Of a stretch of 64,000 bases of DNA, positions 26,311 through 34,902 are shown piece by piece (position 1 is the stretch's first letter; every line of letters starts with the position of its first letter). The notes beneath the pieces were generated by a model. The model saw nothing but the letters and a program-made list of their open reading frames with translations, was not told where the DNA came from and ran no database searches. The stretch lies in contig JACTMY010000020.1 of NCBI GenBank assembly GCA_014584395.1, positions 124,001-188,000 of the forward strand, given 5' to 3'. The position numbers and the translations under genes are program-made. The DNA comes from Planctomycetota bacterium (lineage in GTDB: Bacteria; Planctomycetota; Planctomycetia; Gemmatales; HRBIN36).

Positions 26311-27117
26311 TCATTGATCCACGCGGTCGCCATGCTTGTTCGTGAGGATGGTCGAGGCGTCGCCAGGCTCGCCGTGTTTGTCGCTGGGCTGCAGGAATGG
26401 CCGCACGAAAAAGCGAATCTCGCTGATGTCCACGCCGTATTTGACCATGATGCCGGTGCGGTCGCCGGATTGCGTGAGGGCGACGAGTTCGCCGCGGTCG
26501 TTGACCATGGGGCCGCCGCTGTCGCCCGGGATGATGGGGGCGTTGGTTTCGAGCATGGTGGCGGCCACGCGATGGCCGTCGTCAAACGTCATGCGCTTGA
26601 AATAGACTTGCCGGACTTCCCCTTTGCTGTATCGCCACAAAGTGCCATCCTTGACGCCGGAGTTGCCGATGGCGTGCACGTTCTCACCGGGCCGGGCGCT
26701 CTTTTCCGCCAGCAGGATGACCTGGGCATGGGCGGGCAGTTCGGCTACCTGCACGAGGGCCAGGTCCCGGCGGCGATCGCGGAACAGGACCTTGCCCTTT
26801 TGCCCCAATTTCTTCCAGTTTTGCCGATAGTATTCGGGATCGCTCTCCACTTTGCCCTCGCGCAGATAGGGAAAGTAGACCGTGGTCTCCTTTTCCTCGC
26901 CGACGACGTGGTAATTGGTGATCAGCAGCCGCTGCTTGACGTCGATCAGCGTGCCCGTGCCGCTCGTGGAGCCGCCGGAGGCAAAGACCGTGACCAGCCA
27001 GGCGGTGGAGGCCAGCGTCTTCTGATAAATTTCCGGATCGGCCCGCAGTGCGGCTGCGGGGATGAGCAGCCACGCCGCGGCCAGGATGCCATGGCTCATG
27101 CGAAGCAAGCGGAACAT
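26311..27117 (-). CDS. Exported trypsin-like serine protease
   Basis: Protein of 268 residues. A signal peptide (MSHGILAAAWLLIPAAALRA, ending about 27) precedes a chymotrypsin-fold domain of the HtrA-protease type. The triad is visible: ITNYHVV (His), RDLALVQV (Asp) and PGDSGGPMV (Ser). There is no PDZ domain, so it is a bare protease domain rather than DegP. The charged insertion YFPYLREGKVESDPEYYRQ between His and Asp is unusual. It is the first gene of a two-gene unit with the FHA-kinase, suggesting an envelope quality-control or signalling role, which is inference. The start at 27117 is preferred because it gives a normal signal peptide. Confidence 0.85.
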   Translation of the reverse strand: MFRLLRMSHGILAAAWLLIPAAALRADPEIYQKTLASTAWLVTVFASGGSTSGTGTLIDVKQRLLITNYHVVGEEKETTVYFPYLREGKVESDPEYYRQNWKKLGQKGKVLFRDRRRDLALVQVAELPAHAQVILLAEKSARPGENVHAIGNSGVKDGTLWRYSKGEVRQVYFKRMTFDDGHRVAATMLETNAPIIPGDSGGPMVNDRGELVALTQSGDRTGIMVKYGVDISEIRFFVRPFLQPSDKHGEPGDASTILTNKHGDRVDQ

Positions 27118-27252
27118 CAGCAAGACTCCTCGATCAACAGGCCCGCGCCCACAGTATAGCATGGCCTGGCTATCATCTCATGCCGAATTCAGCCCGAAAT
27201 GAAACATCCCAGCGCTGTTTTTACATGTTTTCGAGGGAGCGTTTATGCCGGC

Positions 27253-28617
27253 CTAGCTCGGCGGGCCGATGCTGGCCTGTTTGATCGTGAACAGAAAATT
27301 CTCTGGATCGGTGCTGTTGAGGGACAAGATGCCGGTCACTTTCACGGCCTCCCGGGAGAGCGGGGCGGTTTGATCGTCCGGCATCTCGATGAGCAGAATG
27401 GCCGTCGGGTCCGGCATCTCGCAAAACCAGCAGCCCGCGGGAAATTCCACGAGCAGGAAGACCCCCGCCTCCACGTCGTCCGTGATCGGTTGCAGATAGC
27501 CAATGATTTCCACTTTCAAGCCATCCAATTCCTTCAGATAGGCGGGGAACGTGGGCTTGAAATGGCGATCCAGAACGGTCTCCATGAGCAGCAGCCAGGG
27601 AAGGTCATTGATCCCTTGCTTGCGGATCGGACCGAGCGACTTCGTATCCAAACGTTGCATGATGAGAGGTCGTTTGGATTTAAAGGCGATGCCCGAACCG
27701 TGCAGGGCATGTTGGGCCTTGAGGTCGGAAGCACCCATGACCGCCGCGGGTGGAGCTGCCCTCTCGGCCATGAAGGCGTTGCGCCGGCTGCGCAGATCGG
27801 GATGATGGATGGCGAACTCGCCGACGGCCACGTCCAACAGATCGGCGGCTCCGCGGCGATCGCCATACGCCGCCGCGATTTCCCCCATCTGCCAGACCAG
27901 CCGCCCATCGCTCGGAAACCAGATCAGCAATTGCTGCACGATGGCCAGGGCGTTGGCCGGCAGCTTGTTTCGCTCCGCGTCGGGCAGCCGGCCCATGCGG
28001 TAGCGGCCCTGCTCATCGACCCAGGCCGTGCCGAACAGGTCGTCCAGCGACATGTCCTGCCGCGGGCGATTCAACCGTTGGCGAACCCAGCGGAGATGCC
28101 ATTGTTCCATCTCCTTGAGCTTGGGGTTTGGGGCCAGGTCGACGGCCAGCCGCAGATTTTCAAGGGCGAGGTTCAAGTCGCCGGTCATCTGCCAGGCGCA
28201 GGCGAGATTGGCGGTGATGGCGAAGTGGCGCGGATGGTCGCGCTGCGCTTGCTGCAACAGGGCGGTGGCGGCGTCGATCTGGCCCAGCCGCAGCAGGATC
28301 GCCCCCAAGTCGGCCAACTCATCCTGGGTCAGCGTCCGCTCTTTGCGCCAAGCTTGGAGCCGAGCGGCGGCCTCCAGGTATTGCGCCTTCAGCGAACTGG
28401 CCGGCTGCTGCGGCGTCGCCGGCACGGCCACGCTGCGCAGCCAGCGCAAATCGCCGAGCAGGCCGCGCCATTCGGAGGGCAATTCCGCGATCCGCTCCCC
28501 CGAATAATGCAGCCCGGCCTGAAGACCCATCGGATCGGACCATGCCCAGGCTAGCCAGCACCATGCCAGACATGTGCTGCGGCACCATCCCGTCATCATG
28601 CGCCTCGGTTGCATCAT
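27253..28617 (-). CDS. Exported TPR protein with DUF3299-like C terminus
   Basis: Protein of 454 residues. The N terminus (MTGWCRSTCLAWCWLAWAW) is a signal peptide or membrane anchor. Residues about 60-290 are TPR-like helices (LGAILLRLGQIDAATALLQQ, LACAWQMTGDLNLALENLRL). The last 85 residues resemble DUF3299: VEIIGYLQPITDD, a hydrophobic strand, then FPAGCWFCEMPDP, the Cys-containing signature seen in that family of small exported proteins. The two Cys of GCWFC are candidates for metal binding or a disulfide. Its start overlaps the ogt stop by 4 bases (ATGA), so it is translationally coupled as the last gene of the Bat operon. Function unknown. Confidence 0.7.
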   Translation of the reverse strand: MMQPRRMMTGWCRSTCLAWCWLAWAWSDPMGLQAGLHYSGERIAELPSEWRGLLGDLRWLRSVAVPATPQQPASSLKAQYLEAAARLQAWRKERTLTQDELADLGAILLRLGQIDAATALLQQAQRDHPRHFAITANLACAWQMTGDLNLALENLRLAVDLAPNPKLKEMEQWHLRWVRQRLNRPRQDMSLDDLFGTAWVDEQGRYRMGRLPDAERNKLPANALAIVQQLLIWFPSDGRLVWQMGEIAAAYGDRRGAADLLDVAVGEFAIHHPDLRSRRNAFMAERAAPPAAVMGASDLKAQHALHGSGIAFKSKRPLIMQRLDTKSLGPIRKQGINDLPWLLLMETVLDRHFKPTFPAYLKELDGLKVEIIGYLQPITDDVEAGVFLLVEFPAGCWFCEMPDPTAILLIEMPDDQTAPLSREAVKVTGILSLNSTDPENFLFTIKQASIGPPS

Positions 28618-29138
28618 CGCCGCGCGCCTTCAAGTTCGAGCAGTTGTTGTTTGAAGCGAACGCCGTTCGGGGCGCTGAAGCCGCCCAGGCCGCCGTCGCT
28701 GCGCAGGACGCGATGGCAGGGAATGACCAGCGGCACGGGATTATGGCTCATGGCCGAGCCGACCGCTCGCGCCGCGGCCGGCGTGCCCACGCCGCGGGCC
28801 AGATCGGCATAGGTCGTCGTCTGCCCGTAACCGACGCGGCGGCACTGCTCCTGCACCTTGCGGCGAAACGGCGGCTGATCGCTGAGATCGACCGGCAGCG
28901 CATCGAAGTTCACCGGTTCCCCCTGAAAGTAGGCGTCCAGGGCCGCCACCGCCGGCCAGAACCAGCCGTGCTTTTGCCCGAAGGCCTGGGCGTGCCGTTC
29001 CATCGCCGACGTGGCCGCCGAGTGGCCCGCGCGTTCCTTGAATTGCAGCCGCTTGATGCCGCGCGGCGTGCATTCCATCTCCAGGATCACGTTCCATTCG
29101 GACCGCGGCTGCATCCGCCAAACCATCGTGTCGTTCAT
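28614..29138 (-). CDS. ogt: Methylated-DNA-protein cysteine methyltransferase
   Basis: Protein of 174 residues with the full Ogt domain. The helix-turn-helix region is YGQTTTYADLARGVGTPAAA with the recognition Arg (RAVGSAMSHNP), followed by the active-site PCHRVLRSDG and the closing GGLGGFS. The N-terminal small domain (KRLQFKERAG) is present. The suicide enzyme takes O6-alkyl groups from guanine onto its Cys. The start at 29138 follows the stop of the zincin gene by 13 bases; longer starts would overlap it. It sits between two exported or membrane-associated proteins, an unexpected place for a DNA-repair gene. Confidence 0.92.
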   Translation of the reverse strand: MNDTMVWRMQPRSEWNVILEMECTPRGIKRLQFKERAGHSAATSAMERHAQAFGQKHGWFWPAVAALDAYFQGEPVNFDALPVDLSDQPPFRRKVQEQCRRVGYGQTTTYADLARGVGTPAAARAVGSAMSHNPVPLVIPCHRVLRSDGGLGGFSAPNGVRFKQQLLELEGARR

Positions 29139-29151
29139 GGGAGTTCCTTTC

Positions 29152-29562
29152 TCATGGGTGTTCATCGAGCATGTCGGGGAAGGGGTTGGCCTTGGCTTCA
29201 AACGGTTCCAAGTCTTCTTCGGAATAGCCGAAATGGTGGGCCAATTCATGGATCACCGTCCGGCGAATTTCGATCAGCAGCCGCCGGCGCTCCGGGAAGG
29301 ACTCTAGATGGGGCCGGCGATAGATGATCAAGCGGTCGGCTTTGTCGCTCCATTCGAGGTTCGATTGATCGATCGGAAAAGGCACGTATAGTCCGAGCAA
29401 GGTCTCATCCTCGTCAAGGTCCATCATTTTGCGGGTCGCGTGGTCCACGTCGTCTTCCACGTCCACGATCAGGTTGGCGACGTGCGGCACCAGCGGCTCC
29501 GGCAAATGACGCATCACCTTGCGGACATAAGCAGCGAACTCAGTCATGCTCATGTGCGGCAT
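29152..29562 (-). CDS. Minimal zincin-type metallopeptidase-like protein (DUF1025 family)
   Basis: Protein of about 136 residues, a single small domain. The signature is VIHELAHHFGYSEEDL (HExxH plus downstream acidic ligand), with LLGLYVPFP and DRLIIYRRPHLESF as the preceding strands. This is the minimal zincin (Acidobacterium-type) fold; peptidase activity is not established for the family. Starts at 29562, 29553 and 29547 are all possible; 29562 has a GGAAAG upstream. It follows the BatE-like gene by 26 bases and precedes ogt by 13, in the same operon. Confidence 0.85.
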   Translation of the reverse strand: MPHMSMTEFAAYVRKVMRHLPEPLVPHVANLIVDVEDDVDHATRKMMDLDEDETLLGLYVPFPIDQSNLEWSDKADRLIIYRRPHLESFPERRRLLIEIRRTVIHELAHHFGYSEEDLEPFEAKANPFPDMLDEHP

Positions 29563-29588
29563 GGCGGCTTTCCGTTTCAGCGGCTTTG

Positions 29589-30362
29589 TCAATCCAGGGT
29601 CCATACCGCGGCCCGCGGCAACCAACCCTTTTTCCCATCGGTCATGAGCACCAACAGCCAGCCATTCGGTCGCTCGGCCAGAAGCCGGCCTTCTTGGCCT
29701 TCGTGGACCCGGATGGGTTGGCCGGCCTCGTGCCACGCGGGATATTGAAACCCATTGCCCTGTCGCAGCAAGGCTCCATCCACGCGCACCACGATGTAAG
29801 GATCATCTGCATGTCCAAAGCGGTGCGGCGTGATCCATCCTTCCATTATAAAGAGACCCAGGGACATTAAACCAAGAGGGATCAACAAGGCGACGGCCCA
29901 TTTCTTTTGTCGCTCTGAACGGCGGCCGGGCCAGGCCAGGAGTGCTGCCATCAGCACCACCCAGACGCAACCCAGCCCGCGCAGCCAGCCGGTTTGCATC
30001 AGCCAGGCGTAAACCGCATACAACCTGTACACATTTATACGCTCATGACGCTCCGGGTCAATCTGAAACCGCGCCCAAATGAGATGGGGCAGCAAGGTCT
30101 CTGCCAAGCGGGCGTCACGCCGCCTTGCCTCCTGATAGGCCAGGATGGCTTGCGGCCACTCATCCAACTTGGCATGGAGATGGCCCAGATTGGCGTAAAA
30201 CCATCCCGGCCGAGGCGTCGCAGTCGGCGGACGCGTTTGATACAGGGCCAGGGCCGTGGCGAAGTCGCCGCGCTGGTCAGCCAACGATGCCTGCTGCAGC
30301 CCATCGGCTGCATCCAAAGGCAGCCAGGCACAGAGCCAGAAGAGCGGCCAAAGACTCATCAT
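29589..30362 (-). CDS. BatE-like membrane protein with TPRs and SH3-like tail
   Basis: Protein of 257 residues. A signal-like first helix (MMSLWPLFWLCAWLPLDA) precedes two or three TPR-like units (ADQRGDFATALALYQ, GHLHAKLDEWPQAILAYQEA), then two transmembrane helices (about 125-180). The C-terminal domain is bacterial SH3-like (VVRVDGALLRQGNG, GWLLVLMTDGKKGWLPRAAV). TPR, two helices and SH3 is the BatE architecture. The start overlaps the stop of the BatD-like gene by 4 bases (ATGA), a sign of coupled translation. It probably sits on the outer face of the membrane with the other Bat proteins; the precise role is unknown in any organism. Confidence 0.75.
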   Translation of the reverse strand: MMSLWPLFWLCAWLPLDAADGLQQASLADQRGDFATALALYQTRPPTATPRPGWFYANLGHLHAKLDEWPQAILAYQEARRRDARLAETLLPHLIWARFQIDPERHERINVYRLYAVYAWLMQTGWLRGLGCVWVVLMAALLAWPGRRSERQKKWAVALLIPLGLMSLGLFIMEGWITPHRFGHADDPYIVVRVDGALLRQGNGFQYPAWHEAGQPIRVHEGQEGRLLAERPNGWLLVLMTDGKKGWLPRAAVWTLD

Positions 30363-31888
30363 GGCTTCTCCTGACGCGGTGGTTGCTGGGCCAATTGTTG
30401 CCAGGCTTCGTGGTGCAAGTGATTCTGCATCCACGCATCCTGCCGCCACGCTTCCATCCACGCATGTACGGCTCCGTGCAGCCTGGCCTGTGCCGCCGGG
30501 TCCGATGCGGAAACGCCGGGCGAGAAATATCGGCTCTTCCACAACACCTGCTGAAGCTGCTTAAGCGGCGTCAGGGATGCCGAAGGAACGCCCGCTTTTT
30601 GCAGACCCTCCACGGCGTCATCGATGGTTAAGAACCGCTCCGGATCCTCACAGCGCAGACTGATGTATGCCGCCGCGGCGCGATCGATCCGCGCGGGCAG
30701 TTCGGGGATGGCACGTTCATCCATTAGGATGTGCCGACAGCGGCGTTCGGCGCGCCGCTGCCTTGCGGTTTCCCCTTGACCGAACCAGCCGCCTTCCCAG
30801 CCCGTCCACCAGGCCCATGTTTCCCTAATGACCATGAGGGCTATGAAGACGGAAAGGAACGTCAGCGGCCAAAGATGCAGCGTGGGGAGTCCGCTCCATG
30901 GCCCGTACTCCTGACTGTCCGCCGAGGTGGGAGCCAGGGCAAAGGAGGGTTTCCATGACGGGTCGAGCATCCGTTCCATCGGGCCGCGGCCGATCGCGGA
31001 TGCCGATGCGGGAGGTCGGGTCTGCAACACCGTCAACGCGGGCATCGGCACCGTGGCTTCGATATAGCGGTCCTGCTCGGGATCAAGATAACTCCAAACC
31101 AGCGGGGGCAGCGGCTCAGCGTTCATTTCCCGGCGCGGCTCAAGCCGAAAGCGGAGCAGCCGCGTCCGTCCCTCGTCCCGCCAGGTTTCCAAGCCAGGCT
31201 CGACGATGAACCGCTCCATGGACCAGCCCGGCATCTGCGACAACCTGGGAATGGGGATCGCCTGCAGATCGCCTTCACCGCTCATGAGGAGCGTCAATTC
31301 AGCGTCCTCGCCCAGGGCCAAGCGGGGACGGTCGATCCGGGCTTCCACCTGCAGCGCACCGACGCCGCAAAACCAACCCGAGGGTCTGCCGCCAAGGATC
31401 GGCCAGCGGCGCGGCGTGACCGTCAACGCCTGCGTCTGTATGCTCCAATCGTCCCGGACGGCGAGCGTAATCGGCTCAAAGGTCGTTCGCCCTTCGCCGG
31501 GGGCGAAGCCATCCCGATCCAGTGGCGTGAACTGGCCCCACCAGGTGAGTCGATAAACCGGCCTTTGCTCCGCGGTCTGGCCGATCCGCGGTGCGTGCAG
31601 CCGGAGGCCGAAGACATCCAGCGTCAGCACGTCATCGGACCGCGCCACGCTATGCTGGCAAAGCCATTGTTCGATGGGCATCATCCAATGCCAGCCGGCG
31701 GGTGGCTCCAGCAGCCAGGGGATGCGCACGGTGAGGACATCGATGCGGCGGGTCGTGATCTCCAGGTCGAGCCGAACGAGTTGCTCGAAGTAGGGCCGCT
31801 CGCTGCTGGCGCGGAGCTTGATCTCCGGCACGTCCGAAGGGTCGGCGTGCAGTGCAACCAGCCACCAGGCGAACCAAAAAACAACCAT
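30359..31888 (-). CDS. BatD-like membrane protein
   Basis: Protein of 509 residues with a signal peptide (VVFWFAWWLVALHA), a large beta-rich exported part (repeated strands such as LRASSERPYFEQLVRLDLEI) and one transmembrane helix (LWPLTFLSVFIALMVI, about 335-355). A basic, helical C-terminal tail follows. The layout (beta domains, helix, cytosolic tail) matches BatD of the Bacteroides aerotolerance clusters, although sequence similarity is weak. The ATG at 31888 overlaps the BatB stop by one base (TGATG). An in-frame extension to 32236 exists but its sequence is a shadow of the BatB gene. Confidence 0.7.
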   Translation of the reverse strand: MVVFWFAWWLVALHADPSDVPEIKLRASSERPYFEQLVRLDLEITTRRIDVLTVRIPWLLEPPAGWHWMMPIEQWLCQHSVARSDDVLTLDVFGLRLHAPRIGQTAEQRPVYRLTWWGQFTPLDRDGFAPGEGRTTFEPITLAVRDDWSIQTQALTVTPRRWPILGGRPSGWFCGVGALQVEARIDRPRLALGEDAELTLLMSGEGDLQAIPIPRLSQMPGWSMERFIVEPGLETWRDEGRTRLLRFRLEPRREMNAEPLPPLVWSYLDPEQDRYIEATVPMPALTVLQTRPPASASAIGRGPMERMLDPSWKPSFALAPTSADSQEYGPWSGLPTLHLWPLTFLSVFIALMVIRETWAWWTGWEGGWFGQGETARQRRAERRCRHILMDERAIPELPARIDRAAAAYISLRCEDPERFLTIDDAVEGLQKAGVPSASLTPLKQLQQVLWKSRYFSPGVSASDPAAQARLHGAVHAWMEAWRQDAWMQNHLHHEAWQQLAQQPPRQEKP

Positions 31889-33882
31889 CACCAATCCTGC
31901 TCCTTCGTAGGTAATTGAGCGGACCGTGCACCCATGGTGCTGCGAACCCGACCGATGCGGCGCAGTTGATCCCGCAACACGGCCTCGGCTTCCTGGGGAC
32001 TGAGCGCGGGGCCTGGCTCTGGACCAAAGATCACCGGCAGATGCCCGCGACCTGGACGACGCTCTTCCGTCAGTCTGGGGTCGCTGGCATCGATGGGCGG
32101 TTCCTGGTCGAGAGGCGTGATCCTCGGCGGCCGGTTCGGATCGGGTTGAGCCGCATCCGACGGCGGCGACGATGGCAGCAGCGGCGGCGTCGGCGGGCCT
32201 TCCGCTGCTTCCGTCATCGCTTTTTCGTGCCGCCATTGCTGGGCGGCCTGCCGGTTGTGCCGGGCATCGTCCAGCCAGCGCTGCGCCGTCGGCTCCGTGG
32301 ACAAAAGTTCCAGGAGCAGTTTTTCAGCTTGGGCGAAGGCGGCATCCGCGTCTGCCAGCGTTGTCCGGGCCGAGGGGCCGGTGGCGCGTTGGCCTAATTG
32401 GGCCAGACCACAGCCCAGGCCGAGCAACGCTTTCGCGCGCCGCAGTCCAGCGGCATCCTCCAGACAACAACGAAACGCTTGGACCGCATCCGCTTCCCTG
32501 CCAAGCTGCAAGGCGACGACGCCCTGGTGGTAGGCGATCCAGCCCGGGTCCGCGCTTCGGCCAAGAGCGGTCTGCAGATGCTGCAGCGCCGCGGGCAGAT
32601 CGCCTCGTTCATAAGCGAGCCGAGCGGGGAGCAGATCATCGCTGACCGCCATCGCTCCGGCCAAAGCCATTAACCCGAACAGGCCGCTGAACAGCCCGAA
32701 GCGCGCCGCCGCCGCTGGCCAGGAGGAACCGGTTGGCGATCCCGCAGCGGCTGTTGCCGTTATTGAGGTCGAAGCGGCGGAGCGTTGGATCGCAGCCGTC
32801 GGCTGCCGGCGGATGATGGGGCTTGTAAAGATTTGCCAAGCCAGGCCGAGCAGTCCCAGGGCCAGCGGCCAGTGGAAGCGGGGGATGAGCAGCGCGCGTT
32901 GATCGCCCGTCCAAACGTCCGTCGGCAGGGGGGCGATCTGTTCCCGCCACCAGCGTGCCAGGGTGTCCCGTCCCGCCGCTTCGGCCAGCCAGGAACCTTG
33001 ACCTTGGCGAGCAAGTCCTTGCAGCCGCTCCGCATCACCGCGCGACGTGACCCAGACCCGCTGCTGTTGATCATTGAGCGTGAACAAAAATGGCTCTTCG
33101 GGGATGCCCGAGGGAATCCGGCTGGATCGATGCGGATCGCCCATGCCCAGGACGTGCAAGCGGTGGCCGCGACTGGCCAGGCGGGCCGCCAGCGCGTCGG
33201 GATCGTGGTGGGCCAGGTCGTCGCCATCGCTGATAAGCAGCAGGTCGAGGCGGCGCCGCGGCTCCTGATCCAACCATTTGGCCGCCAGGTGTAGTCCCGA
33301 GGCCAGATCGGTCCCGACCCGCACGCCATCCGACTGCCTCGGCGTCAAACGCCGAGCGGGGTTCCCCTGTTCGGGCATTCTCCACGACAGCACCCAGCGC
33401 AGATGATCGAAGTCCGTGGTCAAGGGGCAGAGCCAGCGCGCCTGGCCGGTGAACACGATGATGCCGACGGGGTCGGGTCGGCCCTGCCGGCGCATCTCCT
33501 CGAGCATCGTTTGCACCTGCACCCTGGCCCGCTGCCAGCGTGAGAGCGGCTGATCATCCCAGGCGTTCATGCTGCGGCTGGCGTCGAGCAGAATGACCAG
33601 GGCGCGGCCGCGGTCAAGCGGCGAATGGTTGAGCCGACCCCAGGCCGGCCCCATGGCGGCGAAGATGAAGCAACCGAGAATCGGCAGCCACAACCAGGCC
33701 CTCATGGCTTGGAAGCGCCCCTTGGGTTTCATCGGCGAAGCACCCCACCAGGACAGCGCCAGGCGGCGGCGCCGGCGTTGGCTCCAAAGGAGCAGGATGG
33801 CCACCAGCGGCACGGCGGCCAGCAACCATGCCCATGCGGGATGGAGCCAATGCACATTCAAGAAGGCGGCTTGTCCATTCAT
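31888..33882 (-). CDS. BatB-like vWA membrane protein fused to TPR region
   Basis: Protein of 664 residues. Two N-terminal transmembrane helices flank a WGASPM-type linker, then a von Willebrand A domain (about 85-290) with the MIDAS motif LLDASRSMN and LLISDGDD. A third helix and fourth helix follow (about 310-335 and 375-400). The segment 400-540 is TPR-like (LQTALGRSADPGWIAYHQ, AVQAFRCCLEDAAG), which in other organisms is the separate BatC. The C terminus is Pro-rich and acidic. So BatB and BatC are fused here. The start overlaps the BatA stop by 4 bases (ATGA). The family acts in stress tolerance and membrane protein quality, with MoxR ATPases. Confidence 0.85.
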   Translation of the reverse strand: MNGQAAFLNVHWLHPAWAWLLAAVPLVAILLLWSQRRRRRLALSWWGASPMKPKGRFQAMRAWLWLPILGCFIFAAMGPAWGRLNHSPLDRGRALVILLDASRSMNAWDDQPLSRWQRARVQVQTMLEEMRRQGRPDPVGIIVFTGQARWLCPLTTDFDHLRWVLSWRMPEQGNPARRLTPRQSDGVRVGTDLASGLHLAAKWLDQEPRRRLDLLLISDGDDLAHHDPDALAARLASRGHRLHVLGMGDPHRSSRIPSGIPEEPFLFTLNDQQQRVWVTSRGDAERLQGLARQGQGSWLAEAAGRDTLARWWREQIAPLPTDVWTGDQRALLIPRFHWPLALGLLGLAWQIFTSPIIRRQPTAAIQRSAASTSITATAAAGSPTGSSWPAAAARFGLFSGLFGLMALAGAMAVSDDLLPARLAYERGDLPAALQHLQTALGRSADPGWIAYHQGVVALQLGREADAVQAFRCCLEDAAGLRRAKALLGLGCGLAQLGQRATGPSARTTLADADAAFAQAEKLLLELLSTEPTAQRWLDDARHNRQAAQQWRHEKAMTEAAEGPPTPPLLPSSPPSDAAQPDPNRPPRITPLDQEPPIDASDPRLTEERRPGRGHLPVIFGPEPGPALSPQEAEAVLRDQLRRIGRVRSTMGARSAQLPTKEQDW

Positions 33883-34889
33883 GGCAACACCCGCCGCACG
33901 GCTTCATCGTGCACCAGCGCCGCCGCGAGCAGGATGGCCGATAGGGCCAGCAGCCAGGGGTACAGGTCGGCGTGGAGGATGAATGAATGGCTGGTAAAGC
34001 GACTGGCCTCCAACGCCCCGATGGCCGAGGCGATCTGTCGCCAGGCGGATTCCTCTTCCACGGCAAACGCCAGGCCCCCCGTCCGCCGGGCCACGTCCTG
34101 CAAGCTGGCCCGGACCGCCGCCTGTTGTGCCTTCAGCTCGGGGGTTTCCTGGGACCGCAGGCCGGTGATGAACAGCGTGTGGATGCGAATGCCCAGAACC
34201 CCGGCCAACTGCGCTGCTTGCTGGGGCGTCCAAGCGCCCGGCACCTGTTCGGGAGCCACATTGTGCTCGCCATCGCTCAAGAGCAGGATCACCTTTTCCC
34301 GCGGCTCGGCCTGCCGGCAGCGCTCGATGGCCGCGAGCAAGGCGTCGCCGATGTTGGTGGTGTTGTCGGGAATGTGGCCGACGGGTTCCGCCCAGGCGAG
34401 CAGATCGGCCACGGCCCGATGGCTCAACGTCGGCGGGCAGACCTCCTCCACCTGCGTGGCAAAGGTGATCAGTCCCAACAAATCATCGGCGCGCTTCAGT
34501 TCGGCGTCCTCGGAAACGAACATCGGCTTCAGCCAATCCTTGGCCGCTTGCAGCCGGGAGATCGGTTTGCCGTCGCGGAGGAAATCGACCTCGCCCATGC
34601 TGCCGCTCACGTCCAGGACGATCTGCACGGCGCGGCCTTGGACCGGCAGCGGCGCGGCGCGATCGGGCCAGCGCGGCTGCGTGCAGGCCAGAAGGGCGAT
34701 GATCAACGCCGTCCAGCGCAGCCCCGCGCCCCAGTCCCGCCGCGGCGCTCGCGTCGTGCCGGGTTCGCTCCAGAGCGACACGTCGGAGAAGGGCCAGGCG
34801 GCCGGTCCGCGCCCCCAGCGCTGTCGAGCGATCAGCAGGAGGGGGATGAGCAAGAGCAGCCAGATCGCATGGGGATAAGCCAGGGTCAT
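33879..34889 (-). CDS. BatA-like vWA membrane protein
   Basis: Protein of 336 residues with the BatA layout. Two N-terminal transmembrane helices (PHAIWLLLLIPLLLIA and RWTALIIALLACTQ) flank a short basic loop. The vWA domain (about 80-290) has the MIDAS motif VLDVSGSMG, the Thr of ITFATQV and the acidic LLLSDGEHN, and a C-terminal helix (YPWLLALSAILLAAALV) follows. All metal-site residues are present, so it should bind Mg2+. The start at 34889 lies 13 bases after the DUF2961 stop. The usual MoxR ATPase and DUF58 genes are not found upstream. Confidence 0.88.
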   Translation of the reverse strand: MTLAYPHAIWLLLLIPLLLIARQRWGRGPAAWPFSDVSLWSEPGTTRAPRRDWGAGLRWTALIIALLACTQPRWPDRAAPLPVQGRAVQIVLDVSGSMGEVDFLRDGKPISRLQAAKDWLKPMFVSEDAELKRADDLLGLITFATQVEEVCPPTLSHRAVADLLAWAEPVGHIPDNTTNIGDALLAAIERCRQAEPREKVILLLSDGEHNVAPEQVPGAWTPQQAAQLAGVLGIRIHTLFITGLRSQETPELKAQQAAVRASLQDVARRTGGLAFAVEEESAWRQIASAIGALEASRFTSHSFILHADLYPWLLALSAILLAAALVHDEAVRRVLP

Positions 34890-34902
34890 CGAGCCTCCGA
34901 CT

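Noticed and set aside
31889..32236. N-terminal extension of the BatD-like protein
   Set aside because: The 116 residues are a shadow of the overlapping BatB gene; the ATG at 31888 gives a signal peptide.
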